From the NCBI GenBank assembly GCA_965222015.1, contig CBDCTL010000024.1, forward strand, positions 1,736,001 through 1,800,000: a stretch of DNA of 64,000 nucleotides, read 5' to 3'. Made by a program: the position numbers and the translations under genes. Of this stretch, positions 27,156 to 35,770 are shown piece after piece. The notes under the pieces are model-generated. The model saw nothing but the letters and a program-made list of their open reading frames with translations, was not told the DNA's origin and searched no databases. Every line of letters starts with the position of its first letter. The stretch's first letter is position 1. The DNA is from JANQPX01 sp965222015. Its GTDB lineage: Bacteria > Pseudomonadota > Alphaproteobacteria > Geminicoccales > Geminicoccaceae.

Positions 27156-27751
27156 TCCGGCCGCTCCCCCTCCTCGCCGGTTTTCTGGCACTCGCCGTCG
27201 CGTGGACCGCACCACTCGCAGTGGTCGGCCTTGATCATTTTTCGGCACACATGCTGCGCCATATGTGTGTGGTGGCGATCGCCGCCCCGCTGCTGGTGCT
27301 CGGCCTGCCAGCGCTGGCGCCGCGCCTCGCCGTTCCGGCGCTGATCGCCACCCTGGCGGAGTTCGTGATCGTCTGGGGCTGGCACCTGCCGGCGCTGCAC
27401 GAGGCGGCGCGTCTGTCATCAGCCCTTTTCGCTGCCGAGCAGCTTTCCTTTCTCGCGGCCGGTCTGATGCTCTGGGCGTCCGCGCTCGATCCCGAACGGC
27501 CGCTCATAGGGGCCGGCGCCATGCTGCTGACCTCGATGCACATGACGCTCCTGGGCGCGCTGATCACTCTCGCCCCGAAAGCGATCTACGCCATGCACGG
27601 CGGCATGGCGCTCGCCGATCAGCAGCTTGGCGGGATGATCATGCTGGCGGTCGGCACGCCGGTCTACCTGATCGCCGGGCTGCTGCTGGTCGCAAAAACC
27701 CTTGGCCGCGATCCCGGGATCGGCCCGATCCGGGGCGAGGAAATCTCATGA
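27152..27751 (+). CDS. CtaG-type cytochrome c oxidase assembly membrane protein
   Basis: 199 residues, about six membrane helices, resembling the caa3_CtaG family: conserved His-rich membrane text HFSAHMLRHMCVVAIAAPLL, IVWGWHLPALHEAA and LTSMHMTLLGALITLAP. The family is implicated in copper delivery or assembly of caa3 oxidases. Starts by ATGA overlap with the preceding gene and ends by ATGA overlap with the triheme cytochrome, showing tight coupling. Confidence 0.82.
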   Translation: MIRPLPLLAGFLALAVAWTAPLAVVGLDHFSAHMLRHMCVVAIAAPLLVLGLPALAPRLAVPALIATLAEFVIVWGWHLPALHEAARLSSALFAAEQLSFLAAGLMLWASALDPERPLIGAGAMLLTSMHMTLLGALITLAPKAIYAMHGGMALADQQLGGMIMLAVGTPVYLIAGLLLVAKTLGRDPGIGPIRGEEIS

Positions 27752-28863
27752 AAGCTTTCATCCGCGTCACCGCGTTCTGGGCCGCTCTCGGCCTGATCGG
27801 CGCCGTCCTCGTGGTCGCCTTCGGCCTGTACAACGTGTCCGCGCAGCAGGGCCATTGGCCCGGCGTCTCCTGGGTGCTGCACACCACCTACCGCAACGCC
27901 GTCAAGCTCAGAGCGCCGTCCGAGGACGCGGTGCCCGATCTTTCCAGCGAGGAGATGATCGCGCTCGGCGCGGGCCATTACGACGATGCCTGCCGCTTTT
28001 GCCACGCCGCCCCCGGCGAGCGGCAGTCGGCGACCGCGACGAGCATGGAGCCGCCGCCGCCGCCGATTGCGGATGCGGTCGCGCATTGGGAGCCGCGGCA
28101 TCTCTTCTGGATCGTCAAGAACGGCGTCAAGATGAGCGGCATGCCCGCCTGGCCGTCGGAAAAGCGCGGCGACGACGTCTGGCCGGTGGTCGCCTTCCTG
28201 AACGCGGTCGAAGGCATGGACGGCGCGCGCTACCAGGAACTGGTCGAGCAGGCGGCGGCACCCGGCGACAGCGCCGAAGCCGCCCCCGAGCGGGCGGCCT
28301 ACTGCGCCACCTGCCACGGCCGGGACGACGGCGAGCGAAACCGCATCGTGCCGAGGCTGGATCTGCTCTCGCCCGCCTATGTCGACGCCTCGCTTCGGGC
28401 CTATCGCGACGGGCGGCGGCACAGCGGCATGATGCAGCACGCGGCCTCCGATCTCGAGGACGGCGAGATCGAGGCGCTGGCCGCGCATGTTTCGCGGCCG
28501 GCCCGGCGACTGGCAGGAGACGGAGCGGACGAGGCCGACCCCGCCATGATCGAACGCGGCAAGGCGCTCGCCGCCGGCGCCGGGGCATCGCGCGACATGC
28601 CGGCCTGCGATGCCTGTCACGGCCCCTGGCCGAGCGAGCGCGAAGCGCTGTTTCCCAGCCTCGCCGGCCAGCATCGCGGCTACCTCCTGGACCAGCTCGA
28701 TCTCTGGAAAGCCGGCCTGCGCGGCGGCGCCCCGCTCGCCGACATCATGCACGAGGTCGTGCCAGCACTGGAGGCGGAGGACATGGACGCGCTCGCCGCC
28801 TATTACGCCTCCCTGCCGCCCGCGCCGACCCGCCGCGCGGACGCGTCCGCGCCTGGCGACTGA
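27748..28863 (+). CDS. Membrane-anchored triheme c-type cytochrome
   Basis: 371 residues: an N-terminal uncleaved helix (about residues 5-27) and three c-heme sites, CRFCH, CATCH and CDACH, each within a cytochrome c-like domain. It probably feeds electrons to the oxidase encoded upstream. Translation is coupled to the ctaG-like gene by ATGA overlap. Distal Met ligands are suggested by the GVKMSGMPAW and HSGMMQHAASD regions. No catalytic domain is present. Confidence 0.9.
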   Translation: MKAFIRVTAFWAALGLIGAVLVVAFGLYNVSAQQGHWPGVSWVLHTTYRNAVKLRAPSEDAVPDLSSEEMIALGAGHYDDACRFCHAAPGERQSATATSMEPPPPPIADAVAHWEPRHLFWIVKNGVKMSGMPAWPSEKRGDDVWPVVAFLNAVEGMDGARYQELVEQAAAPGDSAEAAPERAAYCATCHGRDDGERNRIVPRLDLLSPAYVDASLRAYRDGRRHSGMMQHAASDLEDGEIEALAAHVSRPARRLAGDGADEADPAMIERGKALAAGAGASRDMPACDACHGPWPSEREALFPSLAGQHRGYLLDQLDLWKAGLRGGAPLADIMHEVVPALEAEDMDALAAYYASLPPAPTRRADASAPGD

Positions 28864-28885
28864 GGATCACCGATGCCCCTCAGCG

Positions 28886-30565
28886 ATGAGCTTGGCCGGA
28901 CGCGCATGGTGGAGGCTCAGCCGCTACGGTGTGTTTCTCGCGGTGCTCGCGGCGACGATCGTCTGCATCCCGCTCGCCTTCGGCCATGCGGCCGCCGCCT
29001 GGTTCCTGATCGTCCTTCTGCCGCTCTCGCTGCTCGGCATCTGGAACCTCGTTCAGCCGCAGCACACGCTGATGCGCAATTACCCGATCATCGCCCACAT
29101 CCGCTGGATCTTCGAGGAGCTGCGCCCCTATCTGCGCCAGTACATCGTGGAGTCCGATCTGGAGGGCAGCCCGTTCAACAAGGACGAGCGCGTGGTGATC
29201 TACGCCCGCGCCAAAGGGCAGGAGGACGCGCATCCCTTCGGCACCGAGCTTGACGTCTACACCCAGCAATATGAGTGGCTGACCCATTCGATCGCGCCGC
29301 GGCCGAAAGCGAAGGCGCCCTTCCGGGTCGAGGTCGGCGGGCCGCATTGCAGGAAGCCCTATTCGGCCTCGCTCCTGAACATCTCCGCGATGAGCTTCGG
29401 CTCCCTCGGCGCGAAGGCGATCGAAGCGCTCAATCTGGGTGCTGCCAAGGGCGGCTTCTATCACGACACCGGCGAGGGCGCGGTCAGCCGCTACCACACC
29501 ATCCATGGCGGCGATCTGGTCTGGGAGATCGGCTCCGGCTATTTCGGCTGCCGGAACAAGGACGGGTCGTTCGATCCGGGCGCCTTCGAGGAGCAGGCGA
29601 GCCTCGATCAGATCAGGATGATCGAGATCAAGCTCAGCCAGGGTGCCAAGCCCGGCCATGGCGGCATGCTGCCGGGCGAGAAGGTCACCGAGGAGATCGC
29701 CGAGGCGCGCGGCGTCGAGATCGGCCAGGACTGCGTCTCGCCCGCCTGCCACACCGCGTTCTCGACCCCGCGCGAGCTGCTGGCGTTCGCAGCCAGGCTG
29801 CGCGATCTCGCCGGCGGCAAGCCGGTCGGCATCAAGCTCTGCATCGGCCAGCCGCACGAGCTGTTCGCGATCGCCAAGGCGATGCTGGAGGACGGCGCGC
29901 TCCTCGACTTCATCGTGATCGACGGCGCCGAGGGCGGGACGGGTGCCGCCCCGCAGGAGTTCTCCGATCACATCGGCATGCCGCTGCGCGAAGGGCTGAT
30001 CCTGGCGAGAAATGCTCTCGTCGGCACGGGCCTGAAAAAGGACGTCCGTCTCGCCGCCAGCGCCAAGGTCAAGAGCGCCTATTCGATCGCCGCCAACTGC
30101 GCGATCGGCGCCGACTGGTGCAACGCCGCGCGCGCCTTCATGTTCGCGCTCGGCTGCGTCCAGTCCATGCGCTGCCACACCGGCCACTGCCCGACCGGGG
30201 TCGCCACGCAGGACCCCGGCCGCCAGCGCGGCCTGGTGATCGACGACAAGGCGCCGCGCGTGCAGCGCTTCCACGAGGCGACCATGAAGACCCTGATCGA
30301 GATCGTCGCGGCCGCCGGCTGCGGTCACCCGGGCGAGCTTCGCCCGCACCATCTGCACCACCGTCTCAGCGCCGCCGAGACCCGTGCGATCGACCGCATC
30401 TATCCGTTTCTCGAGCCGGGCGAGCTGATCGACACGCCGGACGACACGCCTTACGCCGACTGGTGGCATGCCGCAGATCCCGACAGCTTCGATACCCGCC
30501 ACGGCGTCGAGCAGGCGCGGCGCGCGCGGTCGAGGGAAGCGCACGCAATGAACGACGCCATTTGA
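28886..30565 (+). CDS. FMN-binding glutamate synthase-like protein, membrane-anchored
   Basis: 559 residues from ATG 28886. Two N-terminal membrane helices (about residues 14-55) precede a domain like the FMN/Fe-S part of the large subunit of glutamate synthase: TGEGAVSRYHTIHGGDLVWE, GAEGGTGAAPQEF, and a Cys cluster CxxxxxCxxxxC in CVQSMRCHTGHCPTGVATQ that matches the 3Fe-4S site. The amidotransferase domain of true GltB is missing, so it is not a complete glutamate synthase. It lies 22 bases after the triheme cytochrome and may pass electrons to it; substrate unknown. Confidence 0.87.
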   Translation: MSLAGRAWWRLSRYGVFLAVLAATIVCIPLAFGHAAAAWFLIVLLPLSLLGIWNLVQPQHTLMRNYPIIAHIRWIFEELRPYLRQYIVESDLEGSPFNKDERVVIYARAKGQEDAHPFGTELDVYTQQYEWLTHSIAPRPKAKAPFRVEVGGPHCRKPYSASLLNISAMSFGSLGAKAIEALNLGAAKGGFYHDTGEGAVSRYHTIHGGDLVWEIGSGYFGCRNKDGSFDPGAFEEQASLDQIRMIEIKLSQGAKPGHGGMLPGEKVTEEIAEARGVEIGQDCVSPACHTAFSTPRELLAFAARLRDLAGGKPVGIKLCIGQPHELFAIAKAMLEDGALLDFIVIDGAEGGTGAAPQEFSDHIGMPLREGLILARNALVGTGLKKDVRLAASAKVKSAYSIAANCAIGADWCNAARAFMFALGCVQSMRCHTGHCPTGVATQDPGRQRGLVIDDKAPRVQRFHEATMKTLIEIVAAAGCGHPGELRPHHLHHRLSAAETRAIDRIYPFLEPGELIDTPDDTPYADWWHAADPDSFDTRHGVEQARRARSREAHAMNDAI

Positions 30566-30750
30566 GAGATCGATACACCGGCATTCTGATTGAAGGACTG
30601 CATGAGTAGCAGGCCACGCGGCAATCCCTCGCAAAACATGTCATGAAGAACGGGTTGTGTTCTCTGGCATTTCACGTTGGATGATGCCTGGCCACGCCCC
30701 AAGCTGATATGCAGCTCTAGATGAAGCATCCTGGGAGACGCCGCCGGCGC

Positions 30751-31605
30751 TCATGTCTTCCCCGACAAAGGGCCGTCATGGGGCTTGTCGTGCTCCACCG
30801 CAAAGACGTGGCTGTAGAGATTGGCGATCCATTGCTTGCCTTCCTGGGTCAGCTGCAGATAGCCGAGTGCATCGCGGATATAGGGTTCGACCACCTTCCA
30901 GAAGAAGCTCGGATAGCGGTCCTCGATATCGGCGGGGCTGTCGAGGCCAAGCCTGTTGTTGACGCCGGTTTCGAGAAACTCATAGTAAAGGGCGTTCTGC
31001 TTTCTAAGATAGTTGGGGTCGGCCAACTGACCGATCAGATCGGCGGCGCGCACCAATCCAGCTTCGTCTGCGGTTTCCTGATGATCGCCATCGTCAGGGA
31101 TCGGAAAACGGGTGAGCTCGATCGCTCGCGCGACCCGGTCCGCATCGATCTTGCCGATCGCTCCTGCGCGCTCGCGCACGAATATTTTGCCGCGATCGAC
31201 GTGATAAGGCGTGAGAAAGGCATCCGAAGCTCCACGTGGCGGCGTTATGCGATCACCCTTGTCGTTTATGACGAAGTTCTCGGTCTGATCGGTGCGAAGT
31301 GCTCCGCGCACATAGCCGATGTCATGGAGGAGAAGTGCTACGGTGAAATGCAGCCAGTCCTCGGCGCTCACCGGCTCGATCAAATCGCGACCGCGGAGGA
31401 TTTCCGTGCCGACCAGCGTCACCATGACGGTATGCTCGACATTGTGGTAGAGCGCGTCGCTCTGCGCAATCCGCTCGAGGGCAAGACGCACGGCGGCGTC
31501 GATTTCAATTCTGAAATCCGGTTCGCGTCGGCCGAAGACGCGATGGTATTGTTTGATCAGATGATCGCTCAGCGCATCGACGATCAGGGTGGTGGTGTTG
31601 AGCAT
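30751..31605 (-). CDS. HD-domain metal-dependent phosphohydrolase
   Basis: 284 residues. The HD motif is LLLHDIGYVRG, preceded by a conserved His in LYHNVEHTVMV and followed by an Asp in ETADEAGLVRAADLIGQL, which together form the metal site of HD phosphohydrolases. Members hydrolyse nucleotides or cyclic nucleotides; the substrate is not predictable here. Isolated gene, convergent with the oxidase operon end. Confidence 0.85.
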   Translation of the reverse strand: MLNTTTLIVDALSDHLIKQYHRVFGRREPDFRIEIDAAVRLALERIAQSDALYHNVEHTVMVTLVGTEILRGRDLIEPVSAEDWLHFTVALLLHDIGYVRGALRTDQTENFVINDKGDRITPPRGASDAFLTPYHVDRGKIFVRERAGAIGKIDADRVARAIELTRFPIPDDGDHQETADEAGLVRAADLIGQLADPNYLRKQNALYYEFLETGVNNRLGLDSPADIEDRYPSFFWKVVEPYIRDALGYLQLTQEGKQWIANLYSHVFAVEHDKPHDGPLSGKT

Positions 31606-31967
31606 GGCCTTCTCCGGGCTTGGTCACGCGAGGAACACACGGGCGTCGCAATCGTTCCGGGTTATTGGCAAGAGACAACTTAAGGCCAAGGCCCAACATC
31701 AGCGGAGGATCACATCATGACATCGATGTTTCAGGCTGCGCGCCAGCGGCTGAAGGAAGCGGCCGATTTTGCCGGCGTTTTCAATGATATTTTCGAGACG
31801 CCTGAATCGTCCGAAAGACATTCTCGCGACGAGACTTCCCGTGCGTACGGATGACCACATCGATCTGGCCCTTCGCTGCGCCGCCCAAATGCATGCCCTG
31901 AAGCGGCTCTGACGAATGATCGATTCTACCGTCACGCAGCGATTCTACAAAGGCGAGTAGCGCCGCC
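31606..31967. other. 362-bp intergenic region with one short candidate gene
   Basis: Between the HD gene and topoisomerase IB. The only notable content is a 45-residue frame at 31717 with a strong ribosome-binding site, listed separately. No hairpin with a T-tract or other RNA is recognised. Confidence 0.5.
31717..31854 (+). CDS. Hypothetical 45-residue small protein
   Basis: ATG 31717 has GGAGG at 31704-31708, 8 bases upstream. The peptide MTSMFQAARQRLKEAADFAG... begins amphipathic-helical and ends with a charged tail (ESSERHSRDETSRAYG). An overlapping +1 frame after the stop also reads plausibly (RTDDHIDLALRCAAQMHALK), so a frameshifted longer gene is possible. No family recognised; coding status rests on the SD only. 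Confidence 0.35.
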   Translation: MTSMFQAARQRLKEAADFAGVFNDIFETPESSERHSRDETSRAYG

Positions 31968-33041
31968 TTAGCTCCTCTCGAGCTCCGAGAGGCGCTTTTG
32001 GAGAAAGGCGAGCACGGCGGCCTCCTCTGGCTTCAGACGCGGCAGTTCGGCGATCAACTCCTTCTCGACCCGGTCGCGCAGGACCCGAACGAGCGTGCCG
32101 TCGAGATAGGCGTTCAGCACTTCCGGATGGATGTAGCTCTGTCGGCAGATCGTCGGCGTGTTGCCGAGCCGGCGGGCGACCGTCTTGATCGCTTGCGTGA
32201 TGTTGCGTTTGGCGGCCGCGTCGTTGTCGAACTCCGTGAACTCGTTCAGCGCCCAGGCCGCGAGCACGGTCGCCGCCCAGGTGCGAAAGTCCTTCGCGGT
32301 GAAATCGTCGCCCGTGACCTCGCGAAGATAGTCGTTGACGTCGCTCGAGGTCACCGTTTGCCGTTCACCGTCGCCGTCCAGGTACTGGAAGATATCCTGG
32401 CCCGGAAGCTCCTGAATCTCGCGAACGGTGCTCGCCAGACGTCGGTCGCGAACGTCGAGATCGACTTCCTGGCCGCTCTTTCCCTTGAACCGAAAGCGCA
32501 GCGTTTCGCCCTCGACGTCGACATGCCGATTTTTCAGCGTGGTCAGGCCGTAGCTCTTGTTCGCGCGCGCATACTCGACATTGCCGATACGGATCAGCGT
32601 CGTCTCCAGAAGGTTGACGACGGTCGCGACCACCTTCGGCTTGGCGAGTGTCCGGCGACGCATGTCGCGCTCCACCGCTTCGCGAATGTTCTGCAGGACG
32701 CGCCCGAAGGCGAGGACGCGATCGAACTTGGCGCGCTCGCGCCGCTCGATCCAGGCGGGGTGATAGATGTATTGCTTGCGCCCGCGCTCGTCGCGTCCGG
32801 TGGCCAGAATGTGGCCGTTCGGCCAAGGCGAAATCCAGACATCCGTCCAGGCCGGCGGAATCGCCAGGGCGTCGAGCTTCTGCCGCCTTCGCTTCGATCG
32901 GATCAGACGGTCATCTCGGCCGTAGTAGGAAAAACCGCGGCCGCGTCGTCGCCGGTTCAGCCCGGGCATGTCGTCCGAGACGTAGCGAAGCTCGGCCGGG
33001 CGATCTGCCTTCGGTGCTTTATCGGCGGACATGCAGGACAC
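31968..33041 (-). CDS. DNA topoisomerase IB (poxvirus/bacterial type)
   Basis: 357 residues; the first ATG is at 33041 and a second at 33032. Relaxes supercoils by a 3'-phosphotyrosyl intermediate. Seen are the N-terminal PPAWTDVWISPWPNGHILAT segment, YARANKSYGLTTLKNRHV, the active-site region FTAKDFRTWAATVLAAWAL and the catalytic Tyr in CRQSYIHPEVLNAY. Length fits the bacterial TopIB family. Such genes in alphaproteobacteria are often among stress-regulated genes; neighbours here fit that reading. Confidence 0.94.
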   Translation of the reverse strand: MSCMSADKAPKADRPAELRYVSDDMPGLNRRRRGRGFSYYGRDDRLIRSKRRRQKLDALAIPPAWTDVWISPWPNGHILATGRDERGRKQYIYHPAWIERRERAKFDRVLAFGRVLQNIREAVERDMRRRTLAKPKVVATVVNLLETTLIRIGNVEYARANKSYGLTTLKNRHVDVEGETLRFRFKGKSGQEVDLDVRDRRLASTVREIQELPGQDIFQYLDGDGERQTVTSSDVNDYLREVTGDDFTAKDFRTWAATVLAAWALNEFTEFDNDAAAKRNITQAIKTVARRLGNTPTICRQSYIHPEVLNAYLDGTLVRVLRDRVEKELIAELPRLKPEEAAVLAFLQKRLSELERS

Positions 33042-33184
33042 GCATCATTTGCAGCTTGTGAGCATCGGTCCAGTCTATCGAGCTTGCCATTTTGCAACAC
33101 CCTGAAGCCGAATGTGTTCCGGTCGCGGAACCTGACATGGGTTGGGCCGTTTTACGATGACAGCCGCAGCAACGGAGAGCGATC

Positions 33185-33655
33185 GTGAACGAACCTGCCC
33201 CTTCCCCCGGACTGGGGGCCGCGGTCGAGGCCGCCGCGGATTGCGTGCGCCTCTATCAGGCCGCACTCGATGTCGTCGGCGACGAGCAGTGGAGGAGCTT
33301 CATCGAGCGGATGCTGCTCCGCCGCGAGACCCTGCTTCACCGTCTGCGCTTCATCGGTGAGAATAAGATCGAGGCGCGCGAGCCCGAGAACCTCGCGAGC
33401 TGGCGAAGCTGGCTAGGCGAGATCGGATTGTCCCTGAAGGGTTTGATCAGCGATCCGATCAGAACTTCGCTCGCCACGATCGAGCCGGCGGAAACGCGGC
33501 TGGTGGAGGCGCTCGGCGCCATCGGCGTCGCGACTGCCGACCCTGAAGAGCTGATCGAGATCCTCGAAGCGGTGAGCGCGGAGCGTGATGCGATCCGTTT
33601 CCTGCTCGAAGGTCTCGATGGCACAGCGATTCCGGAGGGAACGGCCGTGATCTGA
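33185..33655 (+). CDS. Small all-helical protein, DUF2383/PA2169-like (tentative)
   Basis: 156 residues from a GTG at 33185 with CGGAGAG just upstream. The sequence is helical throughout: AADCVRLYQAALDVVGDEQW, IERMLLRRETLLHRLRFIG, WRSWLGEIGLSLKGLISDP and a final helical pair. The spacing resembles the four-helix-bundle PA2169/DUF2383 group, whose role is unknown and which is often stress-induced. The family call is weak; a plain hypothetical protein is the safe reading. Confidence 0.6.
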   Translation: MNEPAPSPGLGAAVEAAADCVRLYQAALDVVGDEQWRSFIERMLLRRETLLHRLRFIGENKIEAREPENLASWRSWLGEIGLSLKGLISDPIRTSLATIEPAETRLVEALGAIGVATADPEELIEILEAVSAERDAIRFLLEGLDGTAIPEGTAVI

Positions 33656-33678
33656 CGCAGGGCAGCGCGTCTCCGCGT

Positions 33679-34533
33679 TCAGCTCTCCTGAATGATCACT
33701 TCCACCCGCCTGTTCTGCTGTCGGCCGCTCTGGGTCTCGTTCGTGGCGACCGGATAGGATTCGCCATAGCCGCGCGCGACGATCTGATCGCTCGGAACGC
33801 CGGCGTCGATCATCGCCTGCCTCACCGCCGCTGCCCGGTCCTCCGAAAGCTTCAGATTGTAGTTCTCCGAGCCCGTGCTGTCGGTGTGGCCTTCGATTTC
33901 GACTTGCCGTTCGGGATGATCGACCAGGGTTGTGGCGATGCGCTCGACCTCGGCGAGACCGCCCGGCTTGAGCTCGGCTCCATCGACGTCGAACAGTAGA
34001 TCGCCGAGGGTCACCACCAGGCCGCGATCGGTCTGCTCGGCCTGCAGCGCGTCAAGCTCCCCTTGCAGCGCCGCCGCCTTGTCGCGCGCGTCCTGAGCTT
34101 CGCGAATGGCGCTGGCGGCCTCCTGACGGGCGAGCTCGGCCTCGAGCGATTCGGCCTGCAGCAGGACGGCTTCACGACGCTCGCTCAGTTCTTCCACGGA
34201 GTTCCAGTTCGCGACCGTCGTCGCGCGAATCTTGGTGGCGTCGGCTCGGCGTTCGACCAGATAGGCGAGATGATCAATCTCGCTTTCGTCGGCGCCATCT
34301 CGAGCGGCGGCGGTGAGGCGCGACAGGGCCTCTTCGGTGCGCTGCAGCGCGACCGGCGCGTTCGAGCCGACGCTCGGATCGGCGCGCAGCCGCTCGACCG
34401 AAGTGCGCGCCTGCTCCACCGACTTGTTCGTGCCGGCGCAGCCTGCGGCGACGAGGCCGATGAGGGCGAGAAGGGATGCGGCTCTGCCGAACGACGGGGA
34501 GCAGCGGCCGGACTCGTTCGTGGACATGGTCAT
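33679..34533 (-). CDS. OmpA-family peptidoglycan-binding lipoprotein
   Basis: 284 residues from ATG 34533. A lipobox signal (LLALIGLVAAGC) anchors it to a membrane; residues ~35-170 are a coiled-coil-prone helical region; residues ~172-284 are an OmpA C-terminal domain with LLFDVDGAELKPGG, VEIEGHTDSTGSENYNLKLS and the NRRVEVII end that bind diaminopimelate in peptidoglycan. The ATGA overlap with the upstream DUF4398 gene shows a coupled pair. The frame is open upstream into the neighbour but that text is not protein-like. Confidence 0.9.
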   Translation of the reverse strand: MTMSTNESGRCSPSFGRAASLLALIGLVAAGCAGTNKSVEQARTSVERLRADPSVGSNAPVALQRTEEALSRLTAAARDGADESEIDHLAYLVERRADATKIRATTVANWNSVEELSERREAVLLQAESLEAELARQEAASAIREAQDARDKAAALQGELDALQAEQTDRGLVVTLGDLLFDVDGAELKPGGLAEVERIATTLVDHPERQVEIEGHTDSTGSENYNLKLSEDRAAAVRQAMIDAGVPSDQIVARGYGESYPVATNETQSGRQQNRRVEVIIQES

Positions 34534-34895
34534 CGTGACAGCTCCAGCGCTTCGCGCTCCAAGGCTTCGATGCTTTCCTGTGATTGCGCCAGGACTTCGC
34601 CGGACCTTGCGGCGTCGACCCGTACGTCGGCGAGCTGGGCGTCGACCAGAGCCTGCTCCGCCATGCGGCGGGCCTGCACATAGTCTTCCTGCTGCATCGC
34701 GTTTTGTGCCGCTTCGAGCTTGTTCTGCGCCTGGCGCACGTTCTCCGGCGCATATTGACTTGCCGCCGATACCTGCACCTGGCGAACAGCCAGTTCCGCC
34801 GCGGCCAGCTCCTCGCGAGGGGGTGGCGTCGAGCTTGCGCACCCCGTGACGAGAGCGGCAACGGCCAGGGCGATTGCTGCCTTTTCAGGTCTCAT
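34530..34895 (-). CDS. DUF4398 lipoprotein
   Basis: 121 residues with a lipobox signal ending LVTGC, then a helical Ala/Gln-rich domain (AELAVRQVQVSAASQYAPEN, QAQNKLEAAQNAMQQEDYVQ) typical of DUF4398, which is commonly paired with or fused to OmpA domains. Its stop overlaps the start of the OmpA lipoprotein gene by four bases. Likely an envelope component; exact function unknown. Confidence 0.87.
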   Translation of the reverse strand: MRPEKAAIALAVAALVTGCASSTPPPREELAAAELAVRQVQVSAASQYAPENVRQAQNKLEAAQNAMQQEDYVQARRMAEQALVDAQLADVRVDAARSGEVLAQSQESIEALEREALELSR

Positions 34896-35097
34896 CGATC
34901 AAACTCTCCATCTGATGTCCAGGTCCTGCGGCGACGCAGATCGGGATTTGCCGCAGGGCCTGAACAGGGTCGAGCATGTAACACCACAACATCCGTGGAG
35001 TTCCCGGCAGGTCCGATCAACAAGGCGAGGGTGGAGAATTTTTTGCCGCTTCGGTGGTTTCCGTATCGCTGGCGCCCATTTCATCAAGGAGACGTCC

Positions 35098-35199
35098 ATG
35101 GGCTGGATCATATCGAACAAGCTCATCGCCCTTCTGATCGGGACCTTCGCCGGCATGCTCGGCGCCTGCGAAGCGCAGGCTGTCAAGCACTGGCTTTGA
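35098..35199 (+). CDS. Hypothetical 33-residue membrane peptide
   Basis: ATG 35098 has AAGGAG at 35086-35091, 6 bases upstream, a strong site. The peptide (MGWIISNKLIALLIGTFAGM...) is one hydrophobic helix followed by CEAQAVKHWL. The helix could be a signal ending in LGAC, i.e. a tiny lipoprotein, or a membrane peptide. It lies alone in a gene-poor stretch. Coding status is inferred from the SD and composition. Confidence 0.5.
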   Translation: MGWIISNKLIALLIGTFAGMLGACEAQAVKHWL

Positions 35200-35474
35200 A
35201 ACCTTCCCCTTACCCGAAAGTCTGCCTCCAGACGTCCCGGCGCCCGACTATGCCAACAATCCACGCACGCAAGCCATCGCAAGCGTGGCCGACGGCTCTG
35301 TGAGCTGCGGGACTATTGGCCGAACCCGCCCGATCTGGTCGAGCGCGTGCGCAAAGCCGTGCCCGGCTTTCCCGATCGGCTCTTGCCGTCGACGACGAGG
35401 CGGCGGCAATTCTGAAGAAGCGCACTCCACAGCGAGAGTCCGGCTTGACACGACCACGCGCACAAGGAGCTTGA

Positions 35475-35621
35475 TGCGGCGGTCGCGAGGCCCGAGACGG
35501 GATCGGTCACTGGATGGAATTCTATAATCAGGGACGTCCTCATGCTGCCCACGACGGCCGAAGGCCGGACACCGTCCATCATCAGCCCAAAACCACGCTA
35601 CCGGCTGAAATGGCGGCATGA
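35475..35621 (+). pseudogene. IS3-family transposase C-terminal fragment
   Basis: One plus-strand frame reads REARDGIGHWMEFYNQGRPH then AAHDGRRPDTV, matching the rve/integrase end of IS3-type OrfB proteins (typically ...I..WI.FYN..RPH..L....P...). It is cut at the 5' side by a TGA at 35472-35474 and has a stop at 35619-35621. Only about 48 codons remain, so the element is inactive. An IS-end-like sequence follows 58 bases later. Confidence 0.75.
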
Positions 35622-35679
35622 CGTGACCACGGAGAACCTGACCAGCAGAGCGAATCCGTAGCTTGAATTCTCGCCGTCC

Positions 35680-35700
35680 CTGTCCGGCTAGCGGGGAGCG
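35680..35700 (+). repeat. IS-end-like repeat, copy 2
   Basis: CTGTCCGGCTAGCGGGGAGC at 35680, identical to 22864-22884 except one base. Lying downstream of the transposase fragment, it is probably the right terminal inverted repeat of that element. No matching left end was found nearby. Confidence 0.55.
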
Positions 35701-35770
35701 GCTCTTTTCAGGAGGCCGGCTCGCCTTGCCGCGTGCATGCCGCCGGGTGCGAGCGATCGCCGGGACGATG

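Larger units (their letters stand above)
35200..35770. other. 571-bp region with decayed mobile DNA
   Basis: No intact gene. It contains a transposase C-terminal fragment (35475-35621) and an IS-end-like sequence (35680-35700). The part 35260-35440 is open in several frames but matches nothing recognised. It marks the left border of the glycan locus. Confidence 0.6.

Noticed and set aside
31699..31935. 78-codon minus-strand frame between the HD and topoisomerase genes
   Set aside because: No SD, Arg-rich shadow composition, and it overlaps the better plus-strand short frame.
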